From positions 16,806,501 to 16,870,500 of the forward strand of contig NC_080405.1 of the NCBI RefSeq assembly GCF_030265065.1: a stretch of DNA of 64,000 bases, in the 5' to 3' direction. A program made the translations under genes and the position numbers. The notes below the pieces were generated by a model. The model ran no database searches. It was not told the origin of the DNA and saw only the letters and a program-made list of their open reading frames with translations. Each line of letters opens with the position of its first letter. Positions within the stretch are counted from its first letter, which is position 1. The stretch is from Corythoichthys intestinalis. Taxonomy: Eukaryota > Chordata > Actinopteri > Syngnathiformes > Syngnathidae. Shown piece by piece: positions 10,784 through 22,800 of this stretch.

Positions 10784-12530
10784 CTTCATAACCTATTGAC
10801 ATGACACGGGAAACGGGGCTAAGTCATAGGAGGCCTATTTTCAAAAACTTCTAATTCAAATATTTTCAAAACCAAAGCTGCTACCGAGCTAAAACCAAAA
10901 AAGGGCACCTACCTTAGCCATATTTGAGTCTCCATGAGCAGCGGCATAAAAAAATTCAAAGTCATTCCCTTATAAAAACCCGAATAATTATTTTTTATAT
11001 AAGGATAACACAAGTTAAAATGGCTATAGAAGTCTCAGATTTTACACTATAGGCACAAAAATCATCAAATGCAGAGATAATTACCTATATTTTCAGGATC
11101 CAAAGCAATGTTGAACATATAGGTTTTTGACCAAAATAGCTACTTAATATTTTTTTATTGACTGCAAGTCTTCAACAGATAATAAATCACTCAATTTAAC
11201 ATCAGAAACTTAATACTTGTGAAAAACATGCAGAATCAATTATAAATAATACTTAAATAGATTATTAATAAATTTTATATATAATAACAACTTATTATAA
11301 AATAGAATAGCTCTTTATAATCATTATACACTATATACTGTTAGCGAATGAGGCTAGCGGCCGCCTGGCGTAAACAGAGCTTTTCTGGTGAAAATTATTG
11401 TGAATAAATGCTTAAATCCCCGAATTCTTAATAGCTATTGACACAAAACAGTCTCGATTCTTTGTTGAAAGCAAAGAAACTGTGCAGTTTGCATTTATTT
11501 TACGTATATTGTCGAAGTACAATGCAACTCTGTTAGCGAATGAGGCTAGCAGCTGCCTGGCGTAAACAGAACTTTTCTGGCGAAAATTCATGCGAATAAA
11601 TGCTGAAATCCCTGAATTCTTTGGAGATATGGACATAAAACTGTCTCGATTCTTGGTTAAAAGCAAAAAAATATGCAGGTAGCATTTATTTCGCGTAAAT
11701 ACTGCCAACTATGAGGCTAGTTGGTTACAAAAATTAGCCGCCTCCATGTGTGAACAAAGAAGAAAATTCCTGCGAATGAATGCTTCAATCACGCATGCAT
11801 GGTACGAAAAATATAATATTTAACTTGAATCCTCAAACAAATCACTCCTGAGACAATCTGTTAGGGTCCGCGAACATGGATACAAGGTTGGACCTCACAA
11901 CAGACACAAACAACTGAGGGAAGCGTACAATGGTTTATTAAATACAAAACAAAAACACATGCGAGCGTGGCAAAAAGGGGAAAAAACAAAACGGATCGGT
12001 GACAGGATGTCAACGGGGATCAATATACAAATGCGAAAGTAAACCAAGGTGGTAGGCAGAGAGCCAATAAAACAACTAAAATACACTCACGTACCTGCAC
12101 AAGGTAGAGGCATACAAAATTAAAGCGACAGGCGACCAAAACCCACCGAAGGGACAAAATTACCAAAATAGCAAGTTACTTGAATGACAAGGATGTTGAA
12201 TGGCGACCAGCAAGGAAAATATCTCGGCAGCCTTCTCTGAGATCACCCGCACTTAAATGCCGTGTTGATGATCCTGCATTGGATTCAGGTGAGACGTCGG
12301 ACACGCCCACCACTACCAGGTCTGCAACAAAAACACAATCCAACCAGCAGCAGAATGTGACACAATCCTTCCTGTTTGTATGCGGTACAGTTTTCGTAGA
12401 TGAATCCAATCGTAAGTAAATCCAAGCTTAAATCCGACATGAGCGTGTGCCGTCTTCGGCGATTACTAAATGAAGCCCTCTGACAAGGCGTTACGCAAAG
12501 AATGACGAAGTGTCACGTCAATAGGTAATG
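10784..12530. mobile_element. Non-coding transposon with tandem internal units, interrupted by an LTR
   Basis: The ends are inverted: CATAGACTTCATAACCTATT at the left and AATAGGTAATGAAGTCTATG at the right. Short direct repeats (AATGA) flank them. Positions 11340-11710 hold two units of about 185 bp that start GTTAGCGAATGAGGCTAG and share GAATAAATGCT and CTGTCTCGATTCTT. A relative in the opposite orientation lies at 29798-30891 and a partial one at 57665-58160. The solo LTR at 11859-12362 was inserted into it. No transposase is present and the superfamily is undetermined. Confidence 0.6.
11859..12362. mobile_element. Solo LTR, 504 bp, with exact 5-bp duplication
   Basis: Begins TGTTAGGGTCCGCGAAC and ends GAATGTGACA, flanked by CAATC at 11854-11858 and 12363-12367. 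The sequence on either side matches a continuous stretch in the related transposon at 29930-30020, which confirms an insertion. It is the same family as 6380-6832. It is a fossil with no internal region. Confidence 0.8.
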
Positions 12531-14528
12531 AAGTCTATGAATGAAGTGTCCCTTTTTCTTTTTTTTTTTTTTTCCCAGAGTTCGCAACCCTAGGTGACAA
12601 CCAAAGTGAGTGCAGTGATGTCACCACCACCATCAGAGATATTATTCCACATTTATTTTCTTTCGATCCTAACACAACAATATGGCTACTAGAGCGGACA
12701 CATAAACAATATGTGGATGGTAGTTAGTTGATTTCCTTAACTACAAACCACCATTTTTCTGTTGACCTCATCGGGGGATGTGTGAAATGCTGCCAGAGGC
12801 AAGGCGAAGAGAATAAATTTTTCTTTTATGTCGAGAACTTCTTTGATGGTGGGCATTTTGTTCTGTGCAATGATGTTGAGAACAAAGCAAATTCAAGCTC
12901 ACTGCAATAGTGCTTGCGTAAGACCATAACGTCCAGCCTTTGCATAGCATTAGCACAGTTTTGCTTTGAAATGATAACAATGTCTCGATGACTTTTGCAG
13001 TAGAGAGTGCGGTGGCAAAAGAAATTTGACTTAAAGCTGAATCTAAAACCTTGTTGCATGTATTTACTCTCTTAATTTGATTAGTTATCCGATTTAAAAT
13101 AAATAAATAAATATCTTTTTTAAATGAGAAACCAGTAGAAAAATCTTTTTCTCATGGTCTTTAACCACAAAGTAATTCTCAGATCAGGGTATAAATTAAA
13201 GCTACGGTTTTTAATCCCTAGGTCAAATGCACGATATAGGACTATACAATTAATGGGACTAGAGTCAAGGATGCTACAAAACTCGGGACTACTATGAACT
13301 TGGAATGAAATTAATTGACTGTAATTATTGGGATGACAAGAATTAAAATAGCAATCTTAAAGTACATCTAAAAGCCTATCCAAATTTGGATTCAATCACA
13401 AAGCGCTTATTGGTATTGGACAACAGTCATGAGGTCTGCAAGAATACTTGGGCCTACATTCAATAGGACTGCACTAATGGGTGCTGAATTTATTAGTACT
13501 TTTAGTCTAAGCTGTATCATTGAAGAATGGGATTGTTTTACCTCTTGTTTACAATGCCTTACCGACAAACCCTTGGTGGGAAAAAAAATCCTGGAGGGGA
13601 TAACAGAGATTGATGAAAGCTCGCGTTCAAATGAAATAAAATGATAGAGTGGGGCCGGATGATTTGAACCTACCATTTCATCATCATGGGCAGGGGTCAG
13701 CAACCTGCGGCTCCAGAGCCTCATGTAGCTCTTTGAACCTTCTGATATAGCTGTTTTATATCAAATAAATGGATATTTTGTATTATTATCTTCCCTTTAG
13801 TTGGTTGATCAAGTCAGGCTCATTGTTTTGTGTATTTGTTAACAGAAAGCTCACACAGGTCATGCCATTCAAAGGCAAAAAGACTTGTTGGTACGCCTTC
13901 CGAGTGTCGACAGTGACTTTACATAGTTGCTGAATTCATGTCCTCCGAGAGTGTTCTGTAAATGAAAGTGTGTAAAATGTGACCACTAATTCACACCAAC
14001 GCAGATGACGTCATACGTGCAGTGATAATAATTTTCAATTGCAATTTCATACAGATCAGTGGAATATTCAGTCACATTCATAACTTCTAGATTGGACATT
14101 CCACAGTTTTATCCCTTCTTGTTGCACAATGTAACTGGACAACTTCTAGTCTTCGTCCTCTGGGAAATCTGACCACTGAACATCACAGACCTTGAGGCCA
14201 CCTGCAGTTCATTATTGGAACAGCAGACAGTCAAATGAATCCATTTTTTTTTATTAATGCATTATTTTGATTGTTGTTTTTTGCATTTTTTAAAATTATT
14301 TTTTTAATACAAAGCCACTTTTGGCTTTATTTTTAAAGTGCTCCAAAGTAGATGGTTTGAACATATAATTGTTGGGTTGCACCTGAAAGAAAGGTCTGCG
14401 TGACCATGTGAACAGGATTTTGTGCTAATGTTTACGGGCCATAAAACTGATTTGTTTCCCTCCCAATCTTGCAGTTTTTCCTCTGATGAATTAGACATTT
14501 TTCCTGTTAATTGGACTTCATGTGCATA
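12531..14528. other. Intergenic, no gene found
   Basis: No supported coding region. The phrase CAGGGGTCAGCAACCTGCGG at 13691-13710 is the typical outer end of a hAT (Charlie-like) element, but I cannot find its partner end. The remainder is AT-rich with scattered short open frames on both strands. Confidence 0.4.
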
Positions 14529-15297
14529 CAGTGTTATGGAAAAGTGAAGAAAGAAAGAATGAAAGAAAGAGCAATTGAAACCAATTTTTTTTTAAAAACA
14601 ATTTAAGTCAGGTGTGTGCCCAATCACCGACGAGTGGTTTAACGCTGCCCTGCCAACTATAAAATACACACCTGATAAGAATTGTCTTGGTAAGAAGCAT
14701 TGTCTGATGTGCATCATGGCTCGGTCAAAAGAGCTGTCTGAAGACCAGCGATCAAGGATTGTTGATTTGTATAAAGCTGGGAACGGATACAAAAACCTCT
14801 CTAAAAGTCAGAAAGGTTTTTAAAAAAAATATTTTTAAACACGTTCTGGAGTGGCCAAGTAGAAGTCCAGACTTGAATCTCATTGAGATGCTCTGGCATG
14901 ATCTAAATACATCCCAGGAATCTGGCTGAACTGCAGCAGTTTTGTAGAGAAGAATGGGCCAAGATTAGTCCTGATCGATGTGCCAGACTCTGTTAGGGTG
15001 CCCTGGGAATTGGACCCCAAAGCAGACAAGGGAGAAGTTCGTAATTATTTACAAGGTTTACAAGGCACAATATATTAAATGTGATGGTTCACTTACTTAT
15101 TTTTCCCCCTTCCGTCATTGCTTGCATACTATCCTCATTAGAATATGAAAACCTATAAATGTTTGGGTAGTTTTAGTTAAAGCAGACACTGTTTTTTCAT
15201 CTGTGTGATTTTGACAAAAATATGATCAAATTTGATGGTGATTTTATGCAGAAAAGTGAGAAATTCCAAAAGGTTTAGATACTTTTTCATACTACTG
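14529..15297 (+). mobile_element. Internally deleted Tc1 element
   Basis: TA dinucleotides flank a unit that starts CAGTGTTATGGAAAAGT and ends CTTTTTCATACTACTG, the usual ends of a common fish Tc1 family. A transposase start remains at 14716 (MARSKELSEDQRSRIVDLYK), then the sequence jumps to the catalytic end near 14850 (EWPSRSPDLNLIEML-like). Most of the middle is missing. A short LTR-like start (TGTTAGGGTGCCCTGG) near 14993 suggests a later small insertion or fragment. Confidence 0.75.
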
Positions 15298-16089
15298 TAC
15301 GGGGCTGTAACATGCTTTAAATAGCAATTGATTAATTAAAAACTGATATTGAGTAAAGTTTGAAAAATATGGTATTGAACAAAATGCAAATTGCCAACAA
15401 TTAAGATGTAACAGAGGCAATATTTGCTCACACATTTGTCAATTACTCCCTGCTAATGTGTCAGGTTTGGATTTACAACTGACTTCACGGCTCCCATGTG
15501 ACACCAAGTAATCAATTAACTCTGTGGTAATTATGCACAAAAAAAGGTTTGACATGCAGTATTTTTCATTTGGTGCTGGGAAAATAAATAGGTCTGCAGT
15601 AAATTCCTGATTCAATGCGCTTCTTTTCATGGGTTCAACCTAATTATTCCTTTGCCACTAGCTTCAAGTGTAACATGGAGTAATGAGCAAGGGCCCTCAG
15701 GTCTGTAAACAGTGGGGCGTATGTGTAGAGCATCATGGAAATGCTATCATGGGAGCTGGGATGCCTTGTTACCATGGTGATACTGGTCATAAAATTCAAC
15801 ATTTGAAAAAAAATAACTAAATAAAATGCTGTGCATGCGTGTGTGAGCGCAAGTGTTCAGGCATGTGTGTAAGCCTTTTGAAATTCACAAAGCTCTGTTT
15901 ATTGCTTACACAAGTATTTTTTTCCCCATCCATTAAGGTCAAATATTATAATAAATATAGAGTACTTGGAGATGAAACCCCAAAGGATAGGGGGCTCAAT
16001 TGAGAGGTTTTCGCTGCTTCGACCACATTGTGAGTCATCTGAAGAAAACATGAGTGGAAAACCTGCTCTCCTTTTGGCTCTTTTATAAC

Positions 16090-16560
16090 TTTCATTACCA
16101 AACACAGCAATAAAACGATGTAGAAACACTATCTTCAGAAGAGGCTTCCTCCTGGGGTGACAGCCATGCACACGAATTTGATGTAGAGTACGGCATATGG
16201 TCTGCGCACTAACAAGCTGACCCCCCCAACTCTTCAATCTCTGCAGCAATGCTGACAGCACTCGTGTAACAAGTCACATGACATTTTGGAGGGAAAATGG
16301 CAAGCAGTACTCAATTTGGACATTTAGGGATGTGCATTTTTTCATTGGGGTGTACTCACTTTTGTTGCCAGGGGTTTAGATATTAATGGCTATATTTTGA
16401 GTTATTTTGAGGGGGAAATAAATTAACTCTATTATATAATCTGCACAAAGACTACTTTTCATTGTGTCAAAGTGTCATTTTGTCATTGTTGTCCCATGAA
16501 AAGATATACTTAAATATCTGCAGAAATGCGAGGGGTGTACTCACTTTTGTGATACCACTG
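16090..16560. mobile_element. Rearranged Tc1 fragment
   Basis: Positions 16262 to about 16130 read on the minus strand as a transposase piece (LKSWGGQLVSAQTICRTLHQ then HPRRKPLLK). Positions 16270-16560 are the right arm of the same kind of element on the plus strand: GGGGTGTACTCACTTTTGT occurs twice, and the outer copy ends ...ACTG followed by TA. The transposase piece is inverted relative to its arm, so the copy has been rearranged. Confidence 0.6.
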
Positions 16561-16562
16561 TA

Positions 16563-18480
16563 CATGAAAAGGTTTAACCTTACATACTGGATGTAGAGAG
16601 AACGCAAAACATACACAATTGCAGCCATTTTTTAAATACATCTTGATTTTGGCTTGTGAATTTGCCCTGGTTTTTATTTTGGCCCAGAATGAATTTGAGT
16701 TTGACACCCCTGATCTACTGTGTAGGAACAACAGCAATGACGTGATGGAGTAGCTCGTGGACAAGCGTTCTGCAATCCTTGACGCACACATCCATAAACA
16801 AAAGGTAGCTGGTATAAGATCCAGCTCATCCGCCAACCTAACAAGGATAAACTGTATTGAAAATGGATGGATGAATGTTCAGTGATGTATTTACAGAGTG
16901 GCTATGGTTTGTCTGTCGAGATAGATCACAAATTTGCCGACACAAGCCAGCCATGACGTCCTATTCAATTATGGGATGGAACCCAAGAGCGGGGAAGGCG
17001 ATGGATGACTGTCGGAGTCCTAAAGGCAAACAAAGCACATCAATCTTTCGGCGCTCATTATTAACAGTTCCGTGTTCTTGAAAGAAAAGCAACAAAAATA
17101 ACATCTGTTTTGTTTGTTTGGTTGTTTGTTTTACAAGCGCAAAACAACACATTGAGAAGTTTGGCCATCCATCATGCAGAGGCCAGCATGTCAAATTGCA
17201 ATCTGACATTTAGAGCCTGTATGTCTTCACTCACTGGATCTCGTATGAACTATAGAAAATGACAAATTGTTTGCATCAAGCCTGTCCCAGGCGGAGGCCT
17301 TTGATCGTGCGACATTTGGCTGAAATGTCACGTTTGTTTGGTTTTTTTTTTTGCATACTTTTTTAATTATCCTGAGCAATAGACTTGAATTAAAACATCA
17401 AATCAATTATTCACCAAGCCCTTCGTTGATTATAAACAGGCAATCATTACTAGTACCGTTTTGTGCGAGTTCAGGGTTTGTGTTGACTTGAAAATAGTGT
17501 TTCATTATACCGCTGTTTTGAAATAAATTAAGCCAGAGCGCCAGCAACAATTAGCAAATAATCAAAACAGCAGCTGTCTTGTTGCATTCACAGAAAACAG
17601 TTTTGGTGCCGAGAAAAACTCATCTATCTCTCTGCGTGTGTGAGTGGGGGCGGCAGTTTCACGAGGCAAAGCGTCCTCTATTCATTTGATCTGATAGTAT
17701 AGTGTCAAATTATCAATCCAATCTGTATTTCATTTAACGTCTGTGATGAACGGGGCTTTTTGTTTGTGGGTAGTCTCTAATGTTGTAGCAGAAATAAAAG
17801 ATGGCTGCTAATCGTAACACCACAATTATTCTGTTTCCATTTAACCAATATGCAACATGGCACTAAGTGGGATATTCATTTAAATATACAGTACTACCAT
17901 GTCCTGAAATGGTCGTTGTTTTAATAAGCTAAAAATCTTAATCAGCAAAGTTATAACAAAGAACTTCTTGAGATATGTCAATTTGCATGTACTGACTCAA
18001 TGACATGTGTTTAATATTTTGTTAAATTGCCAAAATAAAACAACTTTCACTTGATATTCTAGTACTTTACAGTAGCACAATAAGTGTAGAATACAGTGTT
18101 GTTTTTGTCAACAATGATGATAACGAAAATATTTCGTCAATGAACAATTTTTTCATGACGATGACGTGATGTTTGCGAGCTAAAAACGCGCAAACATTTA
18201 ATGCGAACATTAAATATTCAAATTGGATCCAGTCAGCTATGTAATCAGGAGAATCTGGCGGCTTGCAGAGGCAAGTAAAAAGGCTCAATTAAAATAGTCT
18301 GAAAAAGGATATTCTGTGCAATGTTTAAGAAAAAAATCCAACATTGTGTGTATCCTGCAACGGTGTGACACAATATTAACATACGTGTCACACATTTGCC
18401 CATTGCCAGTCAGGTCATTATATACAAACAGACAGTTAGATGGACAGGTTTCTCAATTGTCATGCGTTGACAATATAAAT
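16563..18480. other. Intergenic, no gene found
   Basis: Positions 16660-16713 end in TTTGAGTTTGACACCCCTG, a lone hAT right terminus. The rest shows no repeat I can name and no coding signal. Confidence 0.4.
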
Positions 18481-18484
18481 TACT

Positions 18485-18770
18485 CTCAAGAACGGTCAGA
18501 GACGTAAGACAACCAGAGGATATAGTATATAAGAAAGACAGGGCATATGGGGACAAAGGATAGCTTGTTGAAACAGGAGAACTTTATTGTCAGTGGCATA
18601 AGGAAAAAGGTGTGGATCAGCTCGGCTCTTTATCAGCTCTAGACACTCAAGCACTCTCTTTAACTGAACATTTGTATTTTCTTCCACATCTTTATAAGTT
18701 GATTTGGCACCAGGGACATCATTTTCGGACAGAATTGGTAGGTTTAGCTCTGTAAACATCTCCTTTGTGC
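18485..18770 (-). repeat. Fragment of a mobile-element gene start, copy 1
   Basis: The minus strand opens with MFTELNLPILSENDVPGAK and continues to NVQLKRVLECLELIK, which resembles the start of a SAP-like helix pair. The same protein start recurs at 58425-58735 (NVQLKR then LECLRL), with high DNA identity. Two dispersed copies of the same coding start, with no continuation, suggest fragments of a transposon-encoded protein. The family is uncertain. Confidence 0.5.
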
Positions 18771-19859
18771 ACTATTTCCATTCATTTACTATTGGGGACA
18801 AACGGGAGTGTGTACCCCCTTAGCAACAGTTGCTAACGTCATGAATATTAATGAGCGAAAGTGACATGTAACGTGCGGTATGCCAATGAGCATGTGTATG
18901 CCTCCCCCAACAAGGGTTATCACAGGTCAAATGTCCATTGATATGAGCTACCATATCAAAAACATCGAAATAGAATATTGATGATATTGTGAGATAATGG
19001 CTGCACTCGAATTACGCTGCTGCCGACAGTGGGGTGCTTTCTTCAATAAGGGAGTTCAAATCTTTATATAATACAAACATATAAATAATACAATAATATA
19101 TAAATATATATTTATATATTTATGTATATATATATTTTTAACTTTATATTGAATGTATTTATATATTTACAGTATGAAATAAATACTTCTTTTTTTTTTT
19201 AATTACAGTCTTACGCTAAATTACTTAATAAATACTTTAATTTTCTCACTTTTAATATGTTTAAATGTTTTAAATGATTGTATGGCGACCTTGGGTTCCA
19301 GAAAGGCGCCTTCAAATAAAACGTATTATTATTATTATTATTAATATAAACAATTGTAATAAGTTGAGAACCCCTGGATATGTAGGCTACCATTTACTTC
19401 GTTATTAAATCAAGTATGGTATACCTCATACATAAACTAAAATTACCCAGGAAAAAATTCAACAAACTATTACCGGTATTCAAAAATTGGGGTGCAGGGG
19501 GTTTAAACTCAAAATATTGTGAAAAGATTCACAAATGCTTATCGTTTTCACTGTATTTTTTACAGCAAGAATAATTTATAATTTTTATAACCTGAACAGT
19601 ATCATTGTGAAAGTGATTAAAAGTGTGTTTCTCACATACTTCAATTAATTTGAATGAGAAGCAAAACCTCCCATTCAGGGTGTTTTGGCTGTGAACTCCA
19701 CGCTTCCTGTTTGGAACAGTAGCTGATACGCGATTCGCTCTTACATCATTGAGTAAACTTCACGTCAATCAAAAAGGAAAGGCTGGGAAATCCTGTAACC
19801 AGGAAGTCGACTAAAGGAAACCAGCCCCTGAGTAAGTGTGCGGTAGTAATAAAAGATAG
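18771..19859. other. Intergenic and proximal upstream region of gla
   Basis: AT-rich DNA with TATA-type dinucleotide runs near 19080-19170 and an ATT triplet run near 19325. The last 120 bases before the gla start have no clear TATA box. A sequence CACTTCC-type ETS site was not obvious. No gene is seen. Confidence 0.4.
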
Positions 19860-22800
19860 ATGTCCCTAATAGCTGGTGCGTTGTTGGTGGTCGTCGTTGG
19901 TTTATGCAGCCACGCCGTAGCTCTTGATAACGGCCTGGCGAGGACCCCCACAATGGGTTGGTTGCACTGGGAGAGGTTTCTGTGTAACACCGACTGCGAT
20001 GGGGACCCAGAAAACTGCATTAGGTATGACAATTTATGCCTGAGATAACGCAATTAAGCTTTTTTGGAAAAAAAAAAAAATCATGTTCTACTCAGTCATT
20101 ATTGCCTCCACAACCCCAAAAGCAATAAGTGTTTCCGCCCGGTTTCGAACCGGGGACCTTTCGCGTGTGAGGCGAACGTGATAACCACTACACTACGGAA
20201 ACTGTTCATGGAACGGGACCTACCCTTTTTATGACCGCTCATAATCAGTCAGAGGATATCCGTTTTGATGTTGATACATGGAGGATGTACGTCGAAGCTA
20301 ACGTGTTGGAAACCGGACATTAACATTTTTTTTTAAAGGTTGACTCGATCAAAGCACTCATCTTCTATTCAGTCATTTTTCTATTCTAACGACATATTTT
20401 GCATCAGAAAAAAAATCACGGAAGTGACACAAATTGTCATTAGCAGTGGTTGTCAAAGTTTGGAACAAGCGTCAACTGAAAGAAGTCAGGTACCCCAAAA
20501 AAAAAAAAAAAAGTCAGGTACCATCAGTTTTACGCGGACTCCCTCTAGTGGTAAGCGAAAGATTTGGCTGAATGTTCAAACGGCTTTTCTGGGACAGTGG
20601 TCACCAGGAAGTTGCCACTTAATTGTATTGCCTATCACCATATTTCGCTCGCACAAATATATGGACAGATTGACTAGTTCTACAGCACTACTTGAAGAAA
20701 TCATTTTCAGACCAATTTGATTTTTTTTTTTTTTTTTTTTTTTTTTAATTGTTTAATAAACTAGTTATCCCTTCAATTTAAAAAATATCATTATTGTATT
20801 TTCCGCAAACTTGCAAACTTGGTGTTTAGAGTAGCCCACCATGTTTGGGGGGGGGGGGGGGGTTAATAAATAAAAATGTTAAGTTGATAGGAATTTTGAA
20901 ATTGTGACTTATGTGTTATTATAAGCCATTTATTATTAAACGCAAAGTCTGACAAAAAACCGCAGTTTTGAAATAAACAAAAATGCAATTCTATTCAGAG
21001 CAATGGCAGTGCTGGGACAGCTTTGTTCACATCTCGACCTTAAGATGTCCCTATTGCACTTTCAAATGTATCAGCAGTTGCTATTAAAATATGGCCAAAA
21101 TATGTATATATCTTATACTGTACTTTCTTTTGTAGCACTTTTTAGCTTGGTGGGGTGGGGGACTGGTCGAGGCCCGCCAGGCTGGTAGAGCACTGGGGAG
21201 TAACTGTAACCCTGCTACAATTACAAGCAGAGGTAAAAGTAGTCACCCAACTAATGTACTAAAATACATGTTTAAAAAAAAAAAAAAAAAAGTATTTGGT
21301 GAAAAGAATACTCAAGTAATGAGTAACATTGTAACTGCTTAAACCACATTAAGCCAAAGGGGGTCGGGTGGGGGGGTGGGGGTGGGGGGGGTTAGGTGTC
21401 ACTGAATTCCCGCGAAAGAAAACAAATACAGAAATGAAGCATCATTTGTCCAAAGAGCATTAGGGCCCTCTAGTCGGGAAAATATATTTCCTATTATGAA
21501 ACTAAAAGGATCATATCTCCGGTTTTTCTTGGTCGGTCAATAAAAGAGAAGTTATAATCCTGGCTTTCCAGTCATACGTCAAATACTTAATTTTTACGAT
21601 GCTTTAAAGACGCCACGTGATTGAACAGGTTGGCGTGATCATAAAACGGCACGCTTAAGTCAGATTGGTATAATGGAGCCATGTGATCATTGTTGTGACG
21701 TCTCATTGTTGAAACTGGTAGCGCCACTTTTGGCGTCGCTGGCAAAATACATAAATAAATAACTAAAATTTAATATGTACAATAAAGAGGGAAAATATAA
21801 CGACTAGTGTAGCCCAAAGTAGCGGAGTAAGAGTAGCGTTTCTTCTTAAATCTACTCAAGTAAAAAGTATGGCTTAGTAAACTACTCTTAGAAGTACAAT
21901 TTTCTCAAAACTTACCCAAGTAAATGTAATGCGTTACTACCCACCTCTGATTACAAGTCAATAAAAAATTTGTAATATATATAGATTTATACAAAGCTGT
22001 GTGATCCAACTCTGTGTCTCTTTCCAACATAAACTGTGGTGTTTTGTCTACCATGATACTCATGTCCCTGCCTTCTTATAAAAACTAGCATAAGGATATT
22101 TCTGACATGAAGCATTCATTACTAATCATCTAACATCTGTTGTGTTGTCCTATAGTGAACATCTTTACATGCAAATGGCAGATATAATGGCAGCAGAGGG
22201 CTGGAAAGAGGCGGGCTACCAGTATGTCTGCATTGACGACTGCTGGATGGGTCCGAAACGGGATGCCAAGCAACGCCTGCAAGCCGACCCTGACAGGTTT
22301 CCAAGCGGCATCAAGAAACTGGCTGACTATGTGAGCGATTTGTAAACAAAAGAGCAGTTGAGGGGCTGTAAGCAAGCAAACAATCAATCGAATGATCACT
22401 TCCAGCCACTCCCAGTTGAAATTGATTGGACGTCTGTTGCTGTCAAGAGTAGCCAGAGTTAAGTTATGTGAGGTCTCAGGAATGTTATAAAACAAACCAA
22501 AAAAAAACGTAAATAAATTCCTATAGCAAAATGAATACGGGCCACATTTTTGTCAATTGATGACAATGTTTTTTTAAATCATTTTATTTGCAATCATTTA
22601 GTTTTATCACTCGTGGCTTTTTAAAATGTATTTATTACTATTTATTTTCCCTAAAATCGATCCTTCAATTCATTTTATCCAAAATTATTTTCATATATTT
22701 CTAATTTCCAATTGCAAAATAAGTGCAAGCAACAATAAAACTACAATTAGATTTGAAATGAGGGTTGCAAAATATTGTAAAAATACTGGGCTGCAAGTTT

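Noticed and set aside
1-19859. Possible hnrnph2, the next gene in the human order
   Set aside because: No RNA-recognition motif or long open frame is present on either strand. The stretch is repeats and non-coding DNA.
20740-20865. Long T and G homopolymers in gla intron 1
   Set aside because: Ordinary low-complexity runs, possibly affected by sequencing error, with no functional sign.
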